In this document: positions 12,601-24,533 of the stretch, piece by piece
How the letters are laid out: each line of letters starts with the position of its first letter
How positions within the stretch are numbered: position 1 is the stretch's first letter
From: Trichoplax adhaerens
Taxonomy: Eukaryota; Placozoa; Uniplacotomia; Trichoplacea; Trichoplacidae
Direction: 5' to 3'
Length of the DNA stretch: 64,000 nucleotides
Assembly (NCBI RefSeq): GCF_000150275.1
Contig: NW_002060944.1
Span: forward strand, 2,642,152-2,706,151
Translations under genes and position numbers: made by a program
Notes under the pieces: generated by a model
Told to the model about the DNA's origin: nothing
Database searches by the model: none
What the model saw: only the letters and a program-made list of their open reading frames with translations

Positions 12601-15600
12601 AAACATTCTAGAATTACATCACTATTGCAAACAAATTTTCTTATATCTGTATATTACACTGTTTTCAATAATTGATGAAATGTTTTAAATTTGTTACAAC
12701 TTGTTAGTACTGTTTCAAAGACCTTTTGAAAGCTAGATTTAGTGAGGCATTAAACAGAAATATATGTAAACTTACCTAAATAACTTAAGTTTAAGTTGTG
12801 TTCCAACCTTATAATTCTCAATTTTGGCAAATAAATCAAATAAAAATGGGGCAACTATATTTGATCCGGCAATTACTAGTGATACCTATAAAATCATAGT
12901 AAAACTGCAATAAATAAGCAATAGCATTCGATGCAGTCATCTTCTAAATCATGTTGCAGGATCATTTCGATTACCATATAGCGGATAATAATATTGTTTG
13001 TATTTTTAAGGTAGCATTCATACGCCCTAAGAGTAAGCAGAATGGCAGCACCACAAGCAATCCAAGTCAATAACACCAAAAAATTAGATATGATACCCAT
13101 GATGATATGAATAATACTGAAAGAAATTAATATTCCATTAAAATAATACATCTGACGAAATGAAAGTACGTATTTTAAATATTTCTATCTAAGTGCAGAA
13201 AAATTAAATTTATTAAATGTGCAGCGTAGTAATAATTGTAATTACAGAGGCCTGGAAGGTTTGTCACGTTCTGTTACATCTCCAATATATTCCTAGTAAA
13301 GAAATGCACAAATGGCGATAGAAATCAAATGCTTGCTGACTTTATTATAGTTTAAATCTAGATACCAATCAGCTTCCGAAACGTTATTAATCCTCAGTTT
13401 ACGCGCTAGGATATACCAATTTACGAATCGAGTATCATAAATTATAATTATTGGCGATTCCGTTAATACAATAAGGTAGAAATACGAGATGCAAGAGGCT
13501 ATAGAGCTCGTTAATACTCTGCTAATTCATACCCTGAATTGAGTTTTGATAGATTGCTTCTTCTCTGATGCTGAATTGGCAGAAGTAATCAAATAGTCCC
13601 AACGTGTAAATAATTGCCAAGAAAATAGATAATTGGTCCTGGAAGATATGGTTTTCCTATTCGTTTTCTGACGGTGTCGACTAATTCTGTTGAATGTGTA
13701 TTTATGTTAGTCCTAATAAGTAAAAGTTTAACAAAGTACCAAGCTTACAGATCACGTGCAACTACTGTACCTGTTCAGAATATATACATAACTTATCAAA
13801 AGAATGCCAATTTGTGCTATGAAATATGCTATGCGCATATCATAAACGTTTATGCTGTTCTTTGTACCTATAGGTATAACACTATAAGCCCCGTAAAATA
13901 GGAAAGAATAGGTAACCGGCCCCTAAATTCGATTCAGGTAAAGTGTATTAGTCGGATGACGATGCATTTATATAACAGATATAAAATACCCTTTGCATAA
14001 AAATTGATTTCAAAAATTGATAAAAATACCATAGAGATCTACCAACCTGAAAATTGATTACATTTTCAATCGTATCAGCTTGCAGGGCACTATATGACGT
14101 TGACGGTTGAGTCCATTTGTATAAAATTAACTAGTGTAGATTCAAAAGACATTTACAAATATATCTTATACAGTTCAAAAGAATAGAAAGTAACTAAAGA
14201 AAACATTTTAGCAACAATTTAAATTTATTGTGAATTATTATATGAAAGTGTTGTTTATTAATAAAAACTTCAAATTAACATATGAAATATTATTGAGGCT
14301 GCTACCTGAGGAATCAATATGAATCCAATATATATCAACGACAGAATTAGGTTAAGCAGAAACAAAGATCGTAAAAATGTGAAAAATGACGACACAATGG
14401 ATCCAAAGTGACCTGGAATATACAGAACGGCAGTCAAAATCATGTTGTAAATTTAAGCGCAAGAACAGAAATACAATGTTCTACTGTATATAGAAAAAGC
14501 AATCCCTACTAAGTCGCTTAAGTATCATAAAAGGAGCATTATAGTTGAAAGCTATCTACGCGTAAATTATGACGTGCAATATAGCAATAGCAGTACCTTC
14601 AATTAATTTGATTCGATTTTCCCAGACAACAAAATAATTGAAAAAGCTTTTAATGCTACGGTAAAATTTTATCGTTCCCTAAGCAATATCAATAATTATG
14701 CAAAATATTACATCATTAGAGCTATCATTAAAAGTTATAGGTGAGTAGAATAGCCTCTATGGTTACATTTGGTTGCAATGTGAGCATATTGAATAATCAA
14801 ATAAAATTGATGCACAAGATATTTTTGTGGCAGCTTAAACATTATTTTTACGGTAGTATAATCTGTTGGTTACTATTCTACTGCTCACAAATCTATAATT
14901 TAGTAGAAATAGTTTTAATATACTCATTAAATTATAATAATTATAATAGATTTATAGTACGAACCGTAGTTCTAGAGATCTTGGATCCATGAATGTCGAT
15001 TACATCACTTGAAACTGCATTCATGAATTCAATATGTTTACTATTATTTATCAGTAATGACATGATAACAGAGATCAGAAAAGTGTTTTAACCGTGGAAA
15101 AATAAAACTTTGATCATATTAGTGGTATATACGTAGGCAATACTCGAGCTAAGAAAGTCATAAGATCACACTAATATACAATACCACAAAATCTATTTAT
15201 CTTACTTCAAAATTTCCATCTTTCTGTCAATTGGCCAAGGTAAGCCTCTAATTTGACTAATAATTTTGTGCTGTATTTCCAATTTTTTAGTAAAAAGCTT
15301 TTCACTTTGCCCATCAGAATATTCAAATAATTCCCAACGATTTATGAAGAGGTCGTCAACTCTAATTGAGAACACAAACCGCAAGTCAATAACAAAAGCA
15401 CACAATTTTACAGTTAGTATTGAAGCAGCAAGAGAGTCGATTATGTCATGGAAGTCAGTAGTGCCTTTGGAATACAGTCATATTAAGATTAATTAAGTCT
15501 GGTAAACAATTGAATACTTATATTTTTTAATCATCTCTTCGTATTAATAAGAAGAAAACTTGGCTTACCGACACCTCTCTTCTTCACTTGTTGCGGACAA

Positions 15601-15696
15601 GTAACTTTTCCTGAAGTAATCTAAATCAAACTCTTCCAAGTAGTTCAATAATTCCGATTCGTCTCTTCCAATAGTAATTTCATGCATCGTAGCCAT
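9672..15696 (-). CDS. TMC-family transmembrane channel-like protein, copy 1 (complete, 19 exons, 873 aa)
   Basis: Exons in transcript order: 15696-15569, 15361-15206, 15007-14965, 14678-14597, 14412-14306, 14130-14047, 13922-13771, 13638-13533, 13292-13246, 13116-12975, 12885-12776, 12570-12504, 12314-12108, 11857-11787, 11693-11487, 11287-11255, 11077-10949, 10782-10704, 10343-9672. Every junction is GT/AG and phase-consistent; the sum is 874 codons including stop TAA. The TMC signature CWETSVGQEL falls at about residues 430-439. Other family landmarks are GLPWP, WENRIKLIEG before TM1, FYGAY and the TM2 helix, RWDYLITSA, YMVSLVIAGSN, YPEFELAKSVLQLIY, ALPALAMVKCGIIFYV and CGPYR. The roughly 220-residue cytosolic tail is Ser/Thr-rich and family-specific. 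The start ATG has a favourable context (GAAATGG), although an acceptor-like CAG just upstream allows a longer N-terminus. Family knowledge: plasma-membrane protein with about ten helices, some members mechanosensitive; its ion selectivity cannot be read from sequence. Confidence 0.93.
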
Positions 15697-18600
15697 TTCT
15701 GTAGTAATTAAATTAAAATTCAACTTGTTGTTAGTAAAATAAAGCAACGATGAACATGCTGAGTGCGTAATGTATCATGAAGATAGAGCATTTTATAATT
15801 GAATTTGAATTATGGTATAGTCTGTGTCAAAAATTGATATTTATGGTGAAAAGTGATGAGCCAACAGCCTGGTCTGTTTTCCTGTAGCTGCTGTTCAATT
15901 GATACTAATAATCTTCCAGGGTTAAAAGTTGTAATAATTCCTTATTTCACCGTGCTATAGCGACTGCAAGTGATGTAGATTTTTTGTGGCTAAGTCTTGG
16001 TCCGCCCATACATTCGGTTATCCATTTACGTTGCATAAAAAGTTATTAGTAATCTCTTATGCAAAACAGCATATAAAAAATATACCCATTTCTAATAACG
16101 CTAATGCGTTATCAGCCCAAGTATCGCGAAGTGAAGTAATATTATTACATCTCGTAATTATTAAATACTCGTGCAATCCTGGTTACAATCGTTGGTAACT
16201 TATTTTGTGTTGTAGATGTGATAAATAAATATTAATTAGTGTTAAACCGGGTTTAACGTGACATTGAAGATCACTGCCAATTTTATGCCCACCACTAACA
16301 AAAACTTTCGCATCATTCGTGAATGTCGATTAAAGCAAATTATTTAATGTAATTTCGCGATATTGAATACTTTTTTGTTAATAATCTTGCGGTATAGCTA
16401 ATTATCCAACTTTATATGGCTCTATTCGTGGGATATTGCGGCTAAAAGTAACAACACGAGTATCGCATTAAGTCGTTCAAAATTTCGCTCGTACTATGGT
16501 TTGCTCTCAACACATATCGTAGCAAGCAAATTTTTTCTCAGTACCGGATTTACTCAGCCGCTGTGAACTGATTTCATTTCAATCCATAACAAACCTGCTT
16601 ATTCTGCTGATAGATACCGGAATGACTCAAGTTCTGTGTCATAAACGCTTAATATCTCATCGGACTGCACAACTTCGGTGTCCATAATGTAGCAGCTCAC
16701 TGACTATGATAGATTAAAAAAAATTGTAGAATTCGGATAAATGCTGCTAAAGTTAGTACATACAAGGGCAATGCTTCAGATTTGGCCATATGCTGCCAAA
16801 CTATGTTAAAAACCTAGTTGTAAATTACAATAAATTTGACCGACGGCAGTTTAGCTAATGTGAATGCAGTAGTTATAATCACGGCAAAACATAATTCAAA
16901 ACGCAACTAAGTACTGCTATAATAATATAATATAGTCAAAACTTTAAGAGTGTTGGCTTGAATATTGAGTGTATGTTCGTTCCATCCAATACTTTATAAT
17001 GTAATCGCCTTTATTGTGATCATCGTAGCGAAAAGAGACAGAGACACAGTTACTGACAATGGGCTTTTATCGCATTCACTGCAATACAAATAAAAATAGT
17101 CAGAAGGGAAACGACATATCCTAAAGCAATTCACAATTAGAAAGAAAGAAGGTATGAATATGCAAACGATAAATTGTTTCAATGAATTATAGTCATTGTT
17201 AGTGCACGGTAAGTAGTTAAAAGCACGGATTGATTTTAAAAAAATGAAAGTATCAAGTGCATTATTGTTTTCATAGATGAAATAATTACAAAGGGTTTTT
17301 TAATCTTTAGCCATTGCCATTAATTGTATCAATAGTATCCGTATAACTTATTTATAGTTAAGATCTACTATATTGGATTTATTCACGAGTATAAAGTGAA
17401 AACTGTAATAAACGGCTAATACTGAATAGCCCTCATATGGTATTACCTTTCTAATGGCTTGCAAGCATGAATGCCATGACTACAGCTTACAAACCTACAG
17501 TACAGGCTGCACAGCTATCCGATGACAATCTAGCATACTTACTGTACTCAAGAAGTTTCAAATATAATATCTATATGGCAAAAAAGTATGCCGCTTAATT
17601 ACACGCATTCCAATATTACTGTGGAAATGATCACCCATTGATGACAGAATTGCACCATGCTGATTCGGTACGTTAAGTAAATGAGCAGGATTAAAATAGA
17701 CGAAATGTGTACATGCCTGTGCAGTTAAGTGCTACAAAGGATAATTATATCAACTCTCTTGACAATAATCAACAAGCTAGTTAATTAACTGAATTTAGCG
17801 CTGTGCTCCATTGACTTCATGCTATGTTAAAATCTCCTTGCTTTCTGTGGTGTACCCTCTGCAGTACTTTACTGACATCTCGAACATTATGACATCGTTT
17901 TCAATGTTACATTTTCTGATGTGTGTCTTTCACATAGACGGTATAGATGTTTATTTAAGAACGGATTATATCATAGAAGTCATTTTAATATACAAATAGT
18001 GAATGGTCACCATTTTACTTTGGGAAGAGTCAACCTTTAACCGCAATTTTACTTGGTTACCCAAAGGGACAAAATATTGGCATGATGTATTGACTGCACG
18101 AACACTAACCTGATGTGGCGGCAGGCGAAACATTGTTATACACTGCCATTAGTAATGGATACGCAACAGATATAATTCAACGACAATATGGAAAGATTTT
18201 CTTCAAGATCTTGTTCTCTGTTAATTGACTGGAACTGAAAGGTTTCAAATATTTTTTTATTTATGAAATAAAAATAGATCCAGCTATGAAATAGTGTCAG
18301 GAAATGGAATATTGGTAAGTACTTTTTCTTATATGAAAAATATAAGGTAAGTAACATTTTTAAATGTCAATTACAGCAATGACGTAACTGTACTGTACCG
18401 ACCGATATACAGAAGGATGGGAACGAGCATGAAAGGCAATTAAGGTTAAAATAAAGCACTAGCGTTTTAACAGTAAATAAAATAAAATAAATGAAATGTT
18501 ATGTACACCCAAGTAGTAAGTTCAGTACATAAAATTCATGTTTATGTCTTCGGATAATAATTATCGTTCTCGATATTGATCAAATTAATAGTTACTATTT

Positions 18601-20934
18601 GCCATGTAAATGAAATGAATCAAATTGTAGAGTGCAGTTAAAATGGCGTGCAAATAAAATTTCTGTCTAATTGATGTTATGCTCAGTACACAGTCATCAT
18701 TATCGATGTAATATTTTGTCAGTGACCAATCGCACACTCATTCAGTCATACTGATTGCTACCACAGCACCACTAGACTCAGCATTTTAAAATGCATAATA
18801 ACAGCCAGTTGTAATTATTGAGCCGGTCTAAAAATAGTGCTATTATCTAGTATCATTTGATTTAAGCAATAGCGAATAAGTAGTTGAGGGAAGAACTAAA
18901 TTTCAGTGATGGTAGATATAATAGGAGCATGCCAGCCTGTAGTGCGATTGTTCAGTGAAGTTTCATCAGATGAAAAAATCAGAAATTGGTAAATCTTTCT
19001 TAGGCTATGTATGCTTCGTAACTTTTGAAAATTTCCGTTAGACTTTCTTACGAATAACTAAATAGTTAACTGCAAATTATGATTCAGTATGATGTGATTG
19101 ATAGGTGTAATACAGCGAATGGCTGGCTATATGGTAGCAAATGATATGTCGAGATTTACTAGTATATGTCTAATTATGTTTTCATCAGGCTGATTCTTTG
19201 TTGATTGTATATGACTATGCAATTAACATAGCTGGCTTGATATTATGAGTTTTTATTCATACCGGGCTACTAATAATAAATTAAAAGTTTAGTAAATTAA
19301 TTATCATACTTTATTTCGTAAACAGAAAATAACGGAAGATTTTTACTTGTACCAAGTGCCTAAGAAAATAATAAAAATAAGAGATACCTTACATTAATAC
19401 TCTATATTACGGTACTAAAGCGTTAATAGAACATGATTCTGATTAACCTATTGGAAACGTACAATAAACAGTTGAAATTTCAAATAGCAGAATGTCACTG
19501 TCAGTGTTAGCGATATATAGAATTAAAGTTTGTTGGAACCAGCTCGCATCTGCCTAATAAATATCTAACTGATTTTACTTACAATTGAACTTATTGCAAA
19601 ATTGATGAATCAGTCTCATCAATTGTTGTCTCGAAAGTATTTTATCTTGCTTGAAGGAAGTTTGTATTTGTAATTTTTTCTATTTATAATCAATTATCGT
19701 GAAAGTCTGTTACATTATCATTAGATATTGTAATAAAAATTCTATCGTAAATTTTCTATTAAGCTGTTTTAATTTTATTGAAGTCACTGTTATTAGCTAT
19801 ATTTTAGATCATGTCTCTGTAATATTTGCTTTGTAGACACCACATTAAAAGTTAAGACATGCCACTGATTTTATCCATCATATAAAGCTAAATATTCGAT
19901 GACTAAAAGTAGCTTATAAGTAAATCCTTATCTGATACTGCTATGAGATCAAATTTCTGAAGCTTCACAATCACTGTAATGGTATATTTTGCAATACTAT
20001 AGAATCAGTAAATGACCTCATAGAATGACCTCATAGAGGTCATTGCCATAAATCCATATTTTTTATGTTACATTCATAAGTAGAAAGGAGAGGAAAGTTA
20101 ACCATATTCTCTGTCCATAATTTAAGATCATTTACTTTGCATGTGATTGATTAGTCTTTATTCTTTTTAGAATTTTATGTATAATCTCATCAAATATTTT
20201 GATTAATTTAGTAATCAAATGCAGATAAGTATGCAAATAATTAAGAGCTCATGCGTACAAGTATGTGAACTGCTTAGATACTATAATGCCACATTATGAA
20301 CTTTAAATGTAAGTTTAGTTTAATTGTGATTGAAAAACTTTCAATAAATTGGTTCTACTAAATCATGTTCGCAGACATAATCTTTAAGGAAATTAAGTAT
20401 TGACACTATTATAATTATCATAAGGTAATCTCTCCATGTTAACTATTTTGAAGTAATACATCACTACAATGGAAATGAAATAACCTGCAATAAAGCTATA
20501 GATTGACCTCCGAGATATGATCTTAAAAGGCTTTTCTGCATCTTAAATATTTATTAATTGCAGGATGATATGATGGTACTGCCTTATATTACTTAAGGTA
20601 TGGCTAAAATAATATAATATGGAGGTATAACGCAGGTAATTGCCTAAATATCTTGCGTGATATTGGTGTGATTAAAGTCATTAATAAACAAATTATGTAT
20701 ACTTTGTAAGACGTATTATCAATCCAGAAAAAGTATTATAGTTGATATTTGCGTAATTTATACGTGACCGACATAATGTAATCTTCTACCAGGAAAGGTA
20801 ATACTTTATTGGTTTTATACCAGCAGTTAAAATATCCTAAGGACTCGGTTTGATGTACGTGTCCTGCAGTATTCTTAATTGGCTCTTCAGTGTATAATTT
20901 ACAATAGTTTAAAATCTTGAATTTTCGAAAGCAT

Positions 20935-21352
20935 TAGTCTTTGATGATAATGACATAGCTAATTTAGTTTATCCGCGGAATGAATATGTACTTTCGCGCC
21001 ACATTAAAATTACTTATTTTACATTTCATCATGCAATAACTATAGTACCGCACAATAGGCCAAAACAAATACATTAAGGACTAGTTTTTAATGATATTGA
21101 CGTAGCTAATTTAGTTTATCCACGCAATGAATATTAACTTTTGCACCACATTAAAATTACTTAATTTACATTATATCTTGCGATAACTATAGTACCATAT
21201 AATAGGCCAAAGCAAATACATTAAGGATTAGTTTTTAATGACGTTGACATTGCTAATTTAGTTTATCCACATTGAAATTACTTATTTTGCATTATATCAT
21301 GCGATAACTCTAGTACCGTAGCATAGACCAAAACAAATACTTAAAGGATTAT
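20935..21352. repeat. Tandem repeat, three copies, period about 147 bases
   Basis: Three head-to-tail copies begin near 20935, 21082 and 21229. Each carries GCTAATTTAGTTTATCC (20957, 21105, 21252), then ATTAAAATTACTTA or a variant, then CGATAACTATAGTACC and AGGCCAAAACAAATAC. Copy 3 lacks about 22 bases after the first block. The sequence is non-coding, with stops in all frames, and the copies have diverged moderately. Confidence 0.85.
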
Positions 21353-21521
21353 GAATGTTTCCTTTTACATAACTCAATTGTCTATCAGTATGCAAGTGTG
21401 CGCATTAAATCTTAATAGAATATCGGGTCGTTTATGCTGTAAGACATTCTATAAGATAAAGTATTTACCAAGGAGATAGTAGCCAAAATCCAAGAAACTC
21501 ATCTGCAGAGGTGATAGCTAT

Positions 21522-21648
21522 GATGGAGGGTTCGAAGATTCAGCCGATGCGGACTTAGTAGTCATTCTCAGAAATTACGCAAGGGGTTTTAATGAAAGCA
21601 AAATACTTTATTGTTGATAGCAACGGAGGTACAATGCGGTAGTTATGG
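21522..21648 (+). repeat. Dispersed repeat, copy 2
   Basis: Partner of 4268-4382. It keeps the same order of blocks but has a longer spacer before TACTTTATTGT. It lies about 170 bases after the tandem repeat array. There are no obvious target-site duplications. Confidence 0.5.
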
Positions 21649-22534
21649 ATTTAGCTTTTCAACCAACTTGAAATAAAATCATCACAAAACTAAGTGCAAC
21701 TAATTATTAACGAATAGGGCGACTAAGTCAGTCTTGAACAATGGTGCGTCGCAATTATATAATTTAGTCAGCAGTAACCTGCTGTTTTCTGAGTTTCATA
21801 AATGTCTATGTGTGCTGTCCCATTTTTAAATAGGTCTCCAAAATTATCATATTATCATGCAATATCGCCTTCTGTTATTGTATTATATCTTCCTCTGCTA
21901 TGTCGTTTCTCATGATGAATTACGTTTTATCGAATTACTGATACAACCTCTCCTATGGACAATTCATCAAGGGCCCTAAATAACTCATCATAAAAAGTTA
22001 CTGTACAATTTAAGACTTATTTACCGATTAACTACTCAAAAAATCAATGCTAAAAGAATGTAATGGATTTGAAGAAAATTATGTTTACTCAACGCTTAAA
22101 ATAGTTTTAGGCAAATTACAAATAGATGAATTCTATAATCAAGCAAACCTTGATTACGTTTTCCCTATTCATATAACTGCTGTACTATCTTCGTTGCTAA
22201 AGAAAAATTTAAGCAAATATTATGAGATGCAATAGATTATTTACTTTATGCATGGATTAACAATGTAATGCGATGATATAAATACCGTTGAAATTTGTAA
22301 CTATCCACATTCAACCCACCAAAATACGTTGTCAATGTAAGTATATTAAGTTGACGAGCTATTTATACTTCAAAAAAATATCTGTAAAGTACCACGAATT
22401 TTGAGTTTAAAGTAACTTAAAAGGCAAATCCAGAAATACTAATCAATCTAATTAAAACCTTAAATTGGCTTCACTAAAGTTCGAATAGCTATGATAACGA
22501 ATTTAATTTAAAATCTTTTACCGGAATATATAGT

Positions 22535-24533
22535 ATGAAGACCGCTATCATCTTTTGCACTTTGTTTGCCTTAACTCTCGCAGGTAAATTTCACGGAAAT
22601 CATAATATTCAAATAGTCGATAGTAAGATATTAAGGATCTAAGTTGTAATCTTTATGAAAACTGCTGCAGTACATCCATTTTCATTGTGTAAATCTGTAA
22701 TATTCCCTTCTAATTATATTTACGTGAAACGCCGACAGCTCCTCCAGTCCCTTTCGACTTGGAGGACTCACCTGAAGCTGGTTAGTTTGTCGATATAACA
22801 TTTTACGGTTGCTATGTAATCCTAATATAGATCCTTATACAACAGATTGATAGAATTTTTTATCAGTAATAGCTTATGGTTAGAATTGTTAATTAATTAA
22901 TTATTTATCAGCATTAAATCTCCTACAGTACTTGTTTATTAATTATTGAAGTTCAAACTGTCATTAAACATACTGGAACCGTTCGCTTTTCATATCAGTA
23001 AGCAAGTAAAAAAAATTAGCATGTTTTTAAATTAGTATTTTCCAGAGTTTGCCGCTATCTTCGCCGTTTATATGTTACAATAATTATCGCCATAAATATC
23101 TATTACCCCTAAATAAAATTATAAAGTTTAAGCCAGTCTACGATATGCTAGCTTTGAAGCAGTTAAATCTTTGCTGTTAACTGGCAGTGTTAATTCTAAC
23201 GTATCGACGTGACTATCATCATATTTTACCCTATCTACGAAGGCTATAACGGTAATAAAGTTTAAAACATGTACCGTTGTTGCAAATGTTCATTATTTGA
23301 TATAATGTAATAATCTTGAATTATACCGAAGTCGAAGTCAGGCCTAAGTTGATGACCTATCCTGCAAGGAAACGTGGAAGTGGTACAAACAAAATCGTGA
23401 ATGGCAACGTTGAAAATCGAGGTGATCATCCATACCAGATCTCTCTGCAAAGACGTGGCAGCAGCTGGTACCACACTTGCGGTGCTTCCATCATTAACAA
23501 CCGAGCTATTTTGACAGCCGCTCACTGCGTTGACAGTGGTTCCGCTTCAGAATATAGAGCAGTCGCTTGTGAATACAACTTGAAGAAATCGGATGGCGGT
23601 GAACAAACCATTGCTGTCAGCCAACTGTAGGAAAACGACATATGATATTTTAATGAACTTTGATTAGGTTTAATTTGAATACACCATTTAGTAATTTTAA
23701 GATGAATAATCCCTTAATATTATAATAAGTACCTTTCTTTGTTGTCATACTGCGTGCATAGTAATATTAGAAATCAATTGTGATAATAACATCTTCAATA
23801 TTTCCACAATATTGGGTATAAATAAATGCATAAACATAGGAAGTCATCTTCTATCATTTTGTATTTCACAGTATCATCCACGAACAGTGGAACCCAGCTG
23901 TAATCAACTATGATGTTGCAGTTGTAAAGTTGGCCTCGTCAATCACCTACAATTCCTATGCTGCTCCAGTCGTATTGGCTACAACCACGCCTAATGACGG
24001 TGTAGACAGTTGGGTTACCGGATGGGGAAGGACTCAATACGAACCCGCGGTAAGACCTGACATTTTACAAATTATGGCAACTGAAAGGGAAAGCGATTAC
24101 TGGGGAGATAGAGAGAGCAGTATCTACGATGAAAAAACTCAAGTCGCAAGTTACAATTATAACAAAGGCATCTGCATGGGAGACAGCGGTGGTCCACTCG
24201 TATACAAAAATGGCAACGTATTGACGCAATACGGTGTCTGCAGCTACGTCTTGACCCGTAAGTTCTAGTTCTTTATCAATTGCTACGTAACTATGCGATG
24301 AGAAAGTCACTGATATGATAACTCATAGACTACTTATTGTAATACGAATAATTAAATCGATTTCATAGCAGCTTATGAATTTTCTAATCGAAGTCTTGTA
24401 GTATGAAAGGGATATCCAGGCAAATTACTAACATAACACGTTTCAAAATTTTCTTACAGCCTGCGGCAGTAGCAAATCTGACTACTATGCACGAGTATCT
24501 TACTTCAGAAGTTGGATCCTAACCAGGGCCTAA
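22535..24533 (+). CDS. Secreted chymotrypsin-fold serine protease (S1A), intact, 281 aa
   Basis: Exons: 22535-22583, 22739-22780, 23332-23626, 23872-24257, 24460-24533, all GT/AG and phase-consistent, 282 codons including TAA. Exon 1 encodes a signal peptide (MKTAIIFCTLFALTLA). A propeptide of about 35 residues precedes the likely activation site K51-IVNG. The catalytic triad is complete: His95 in TAAHC, Asp143 in NYDVAVVKL and Ser234 in GDSGGP. Standard numbering from the C191-M-G-D-S195 block gives Gly189, and the YYARV end gives Asp226, a pocket reminiscent of crab brachyurins rather than trypsin. The Cys168-Cys182 pair is absent. Likely an extracellular digestive endopeptidase; substrate preference is inference. 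A related decayed copy lies 2.4 kb downstream. Confidence 0.93.

Larger units (their letters stand above)
15697..22534. other. 6.8 kb without a recognisable gene
   Basis: This stretch lies between the TMC 5' end and the first protease gene. It presumably contains both upstream regions, but no promoter motif stands out. Open frames are short and unrecognised on both strands. It holds the three-copy tandem repeat at 20935-21352, a dispersed repeat copy at 21522-21648, and a small hairpin at 20024-20044 (nine-base stem, three-base loop) next to a direct repeat of AATGACCTCATAG. Confidence 0.55.

Noticed and set aside
12894-12974. Continuation of the TMC exon past 12975 into a Cys-rich hydrophobic stretch
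   Set aside because: The frame ends in a stop right before the next exon. Splicing at the donor GTAATC (12974) restores the family-typical YMVSLVIAGSN.
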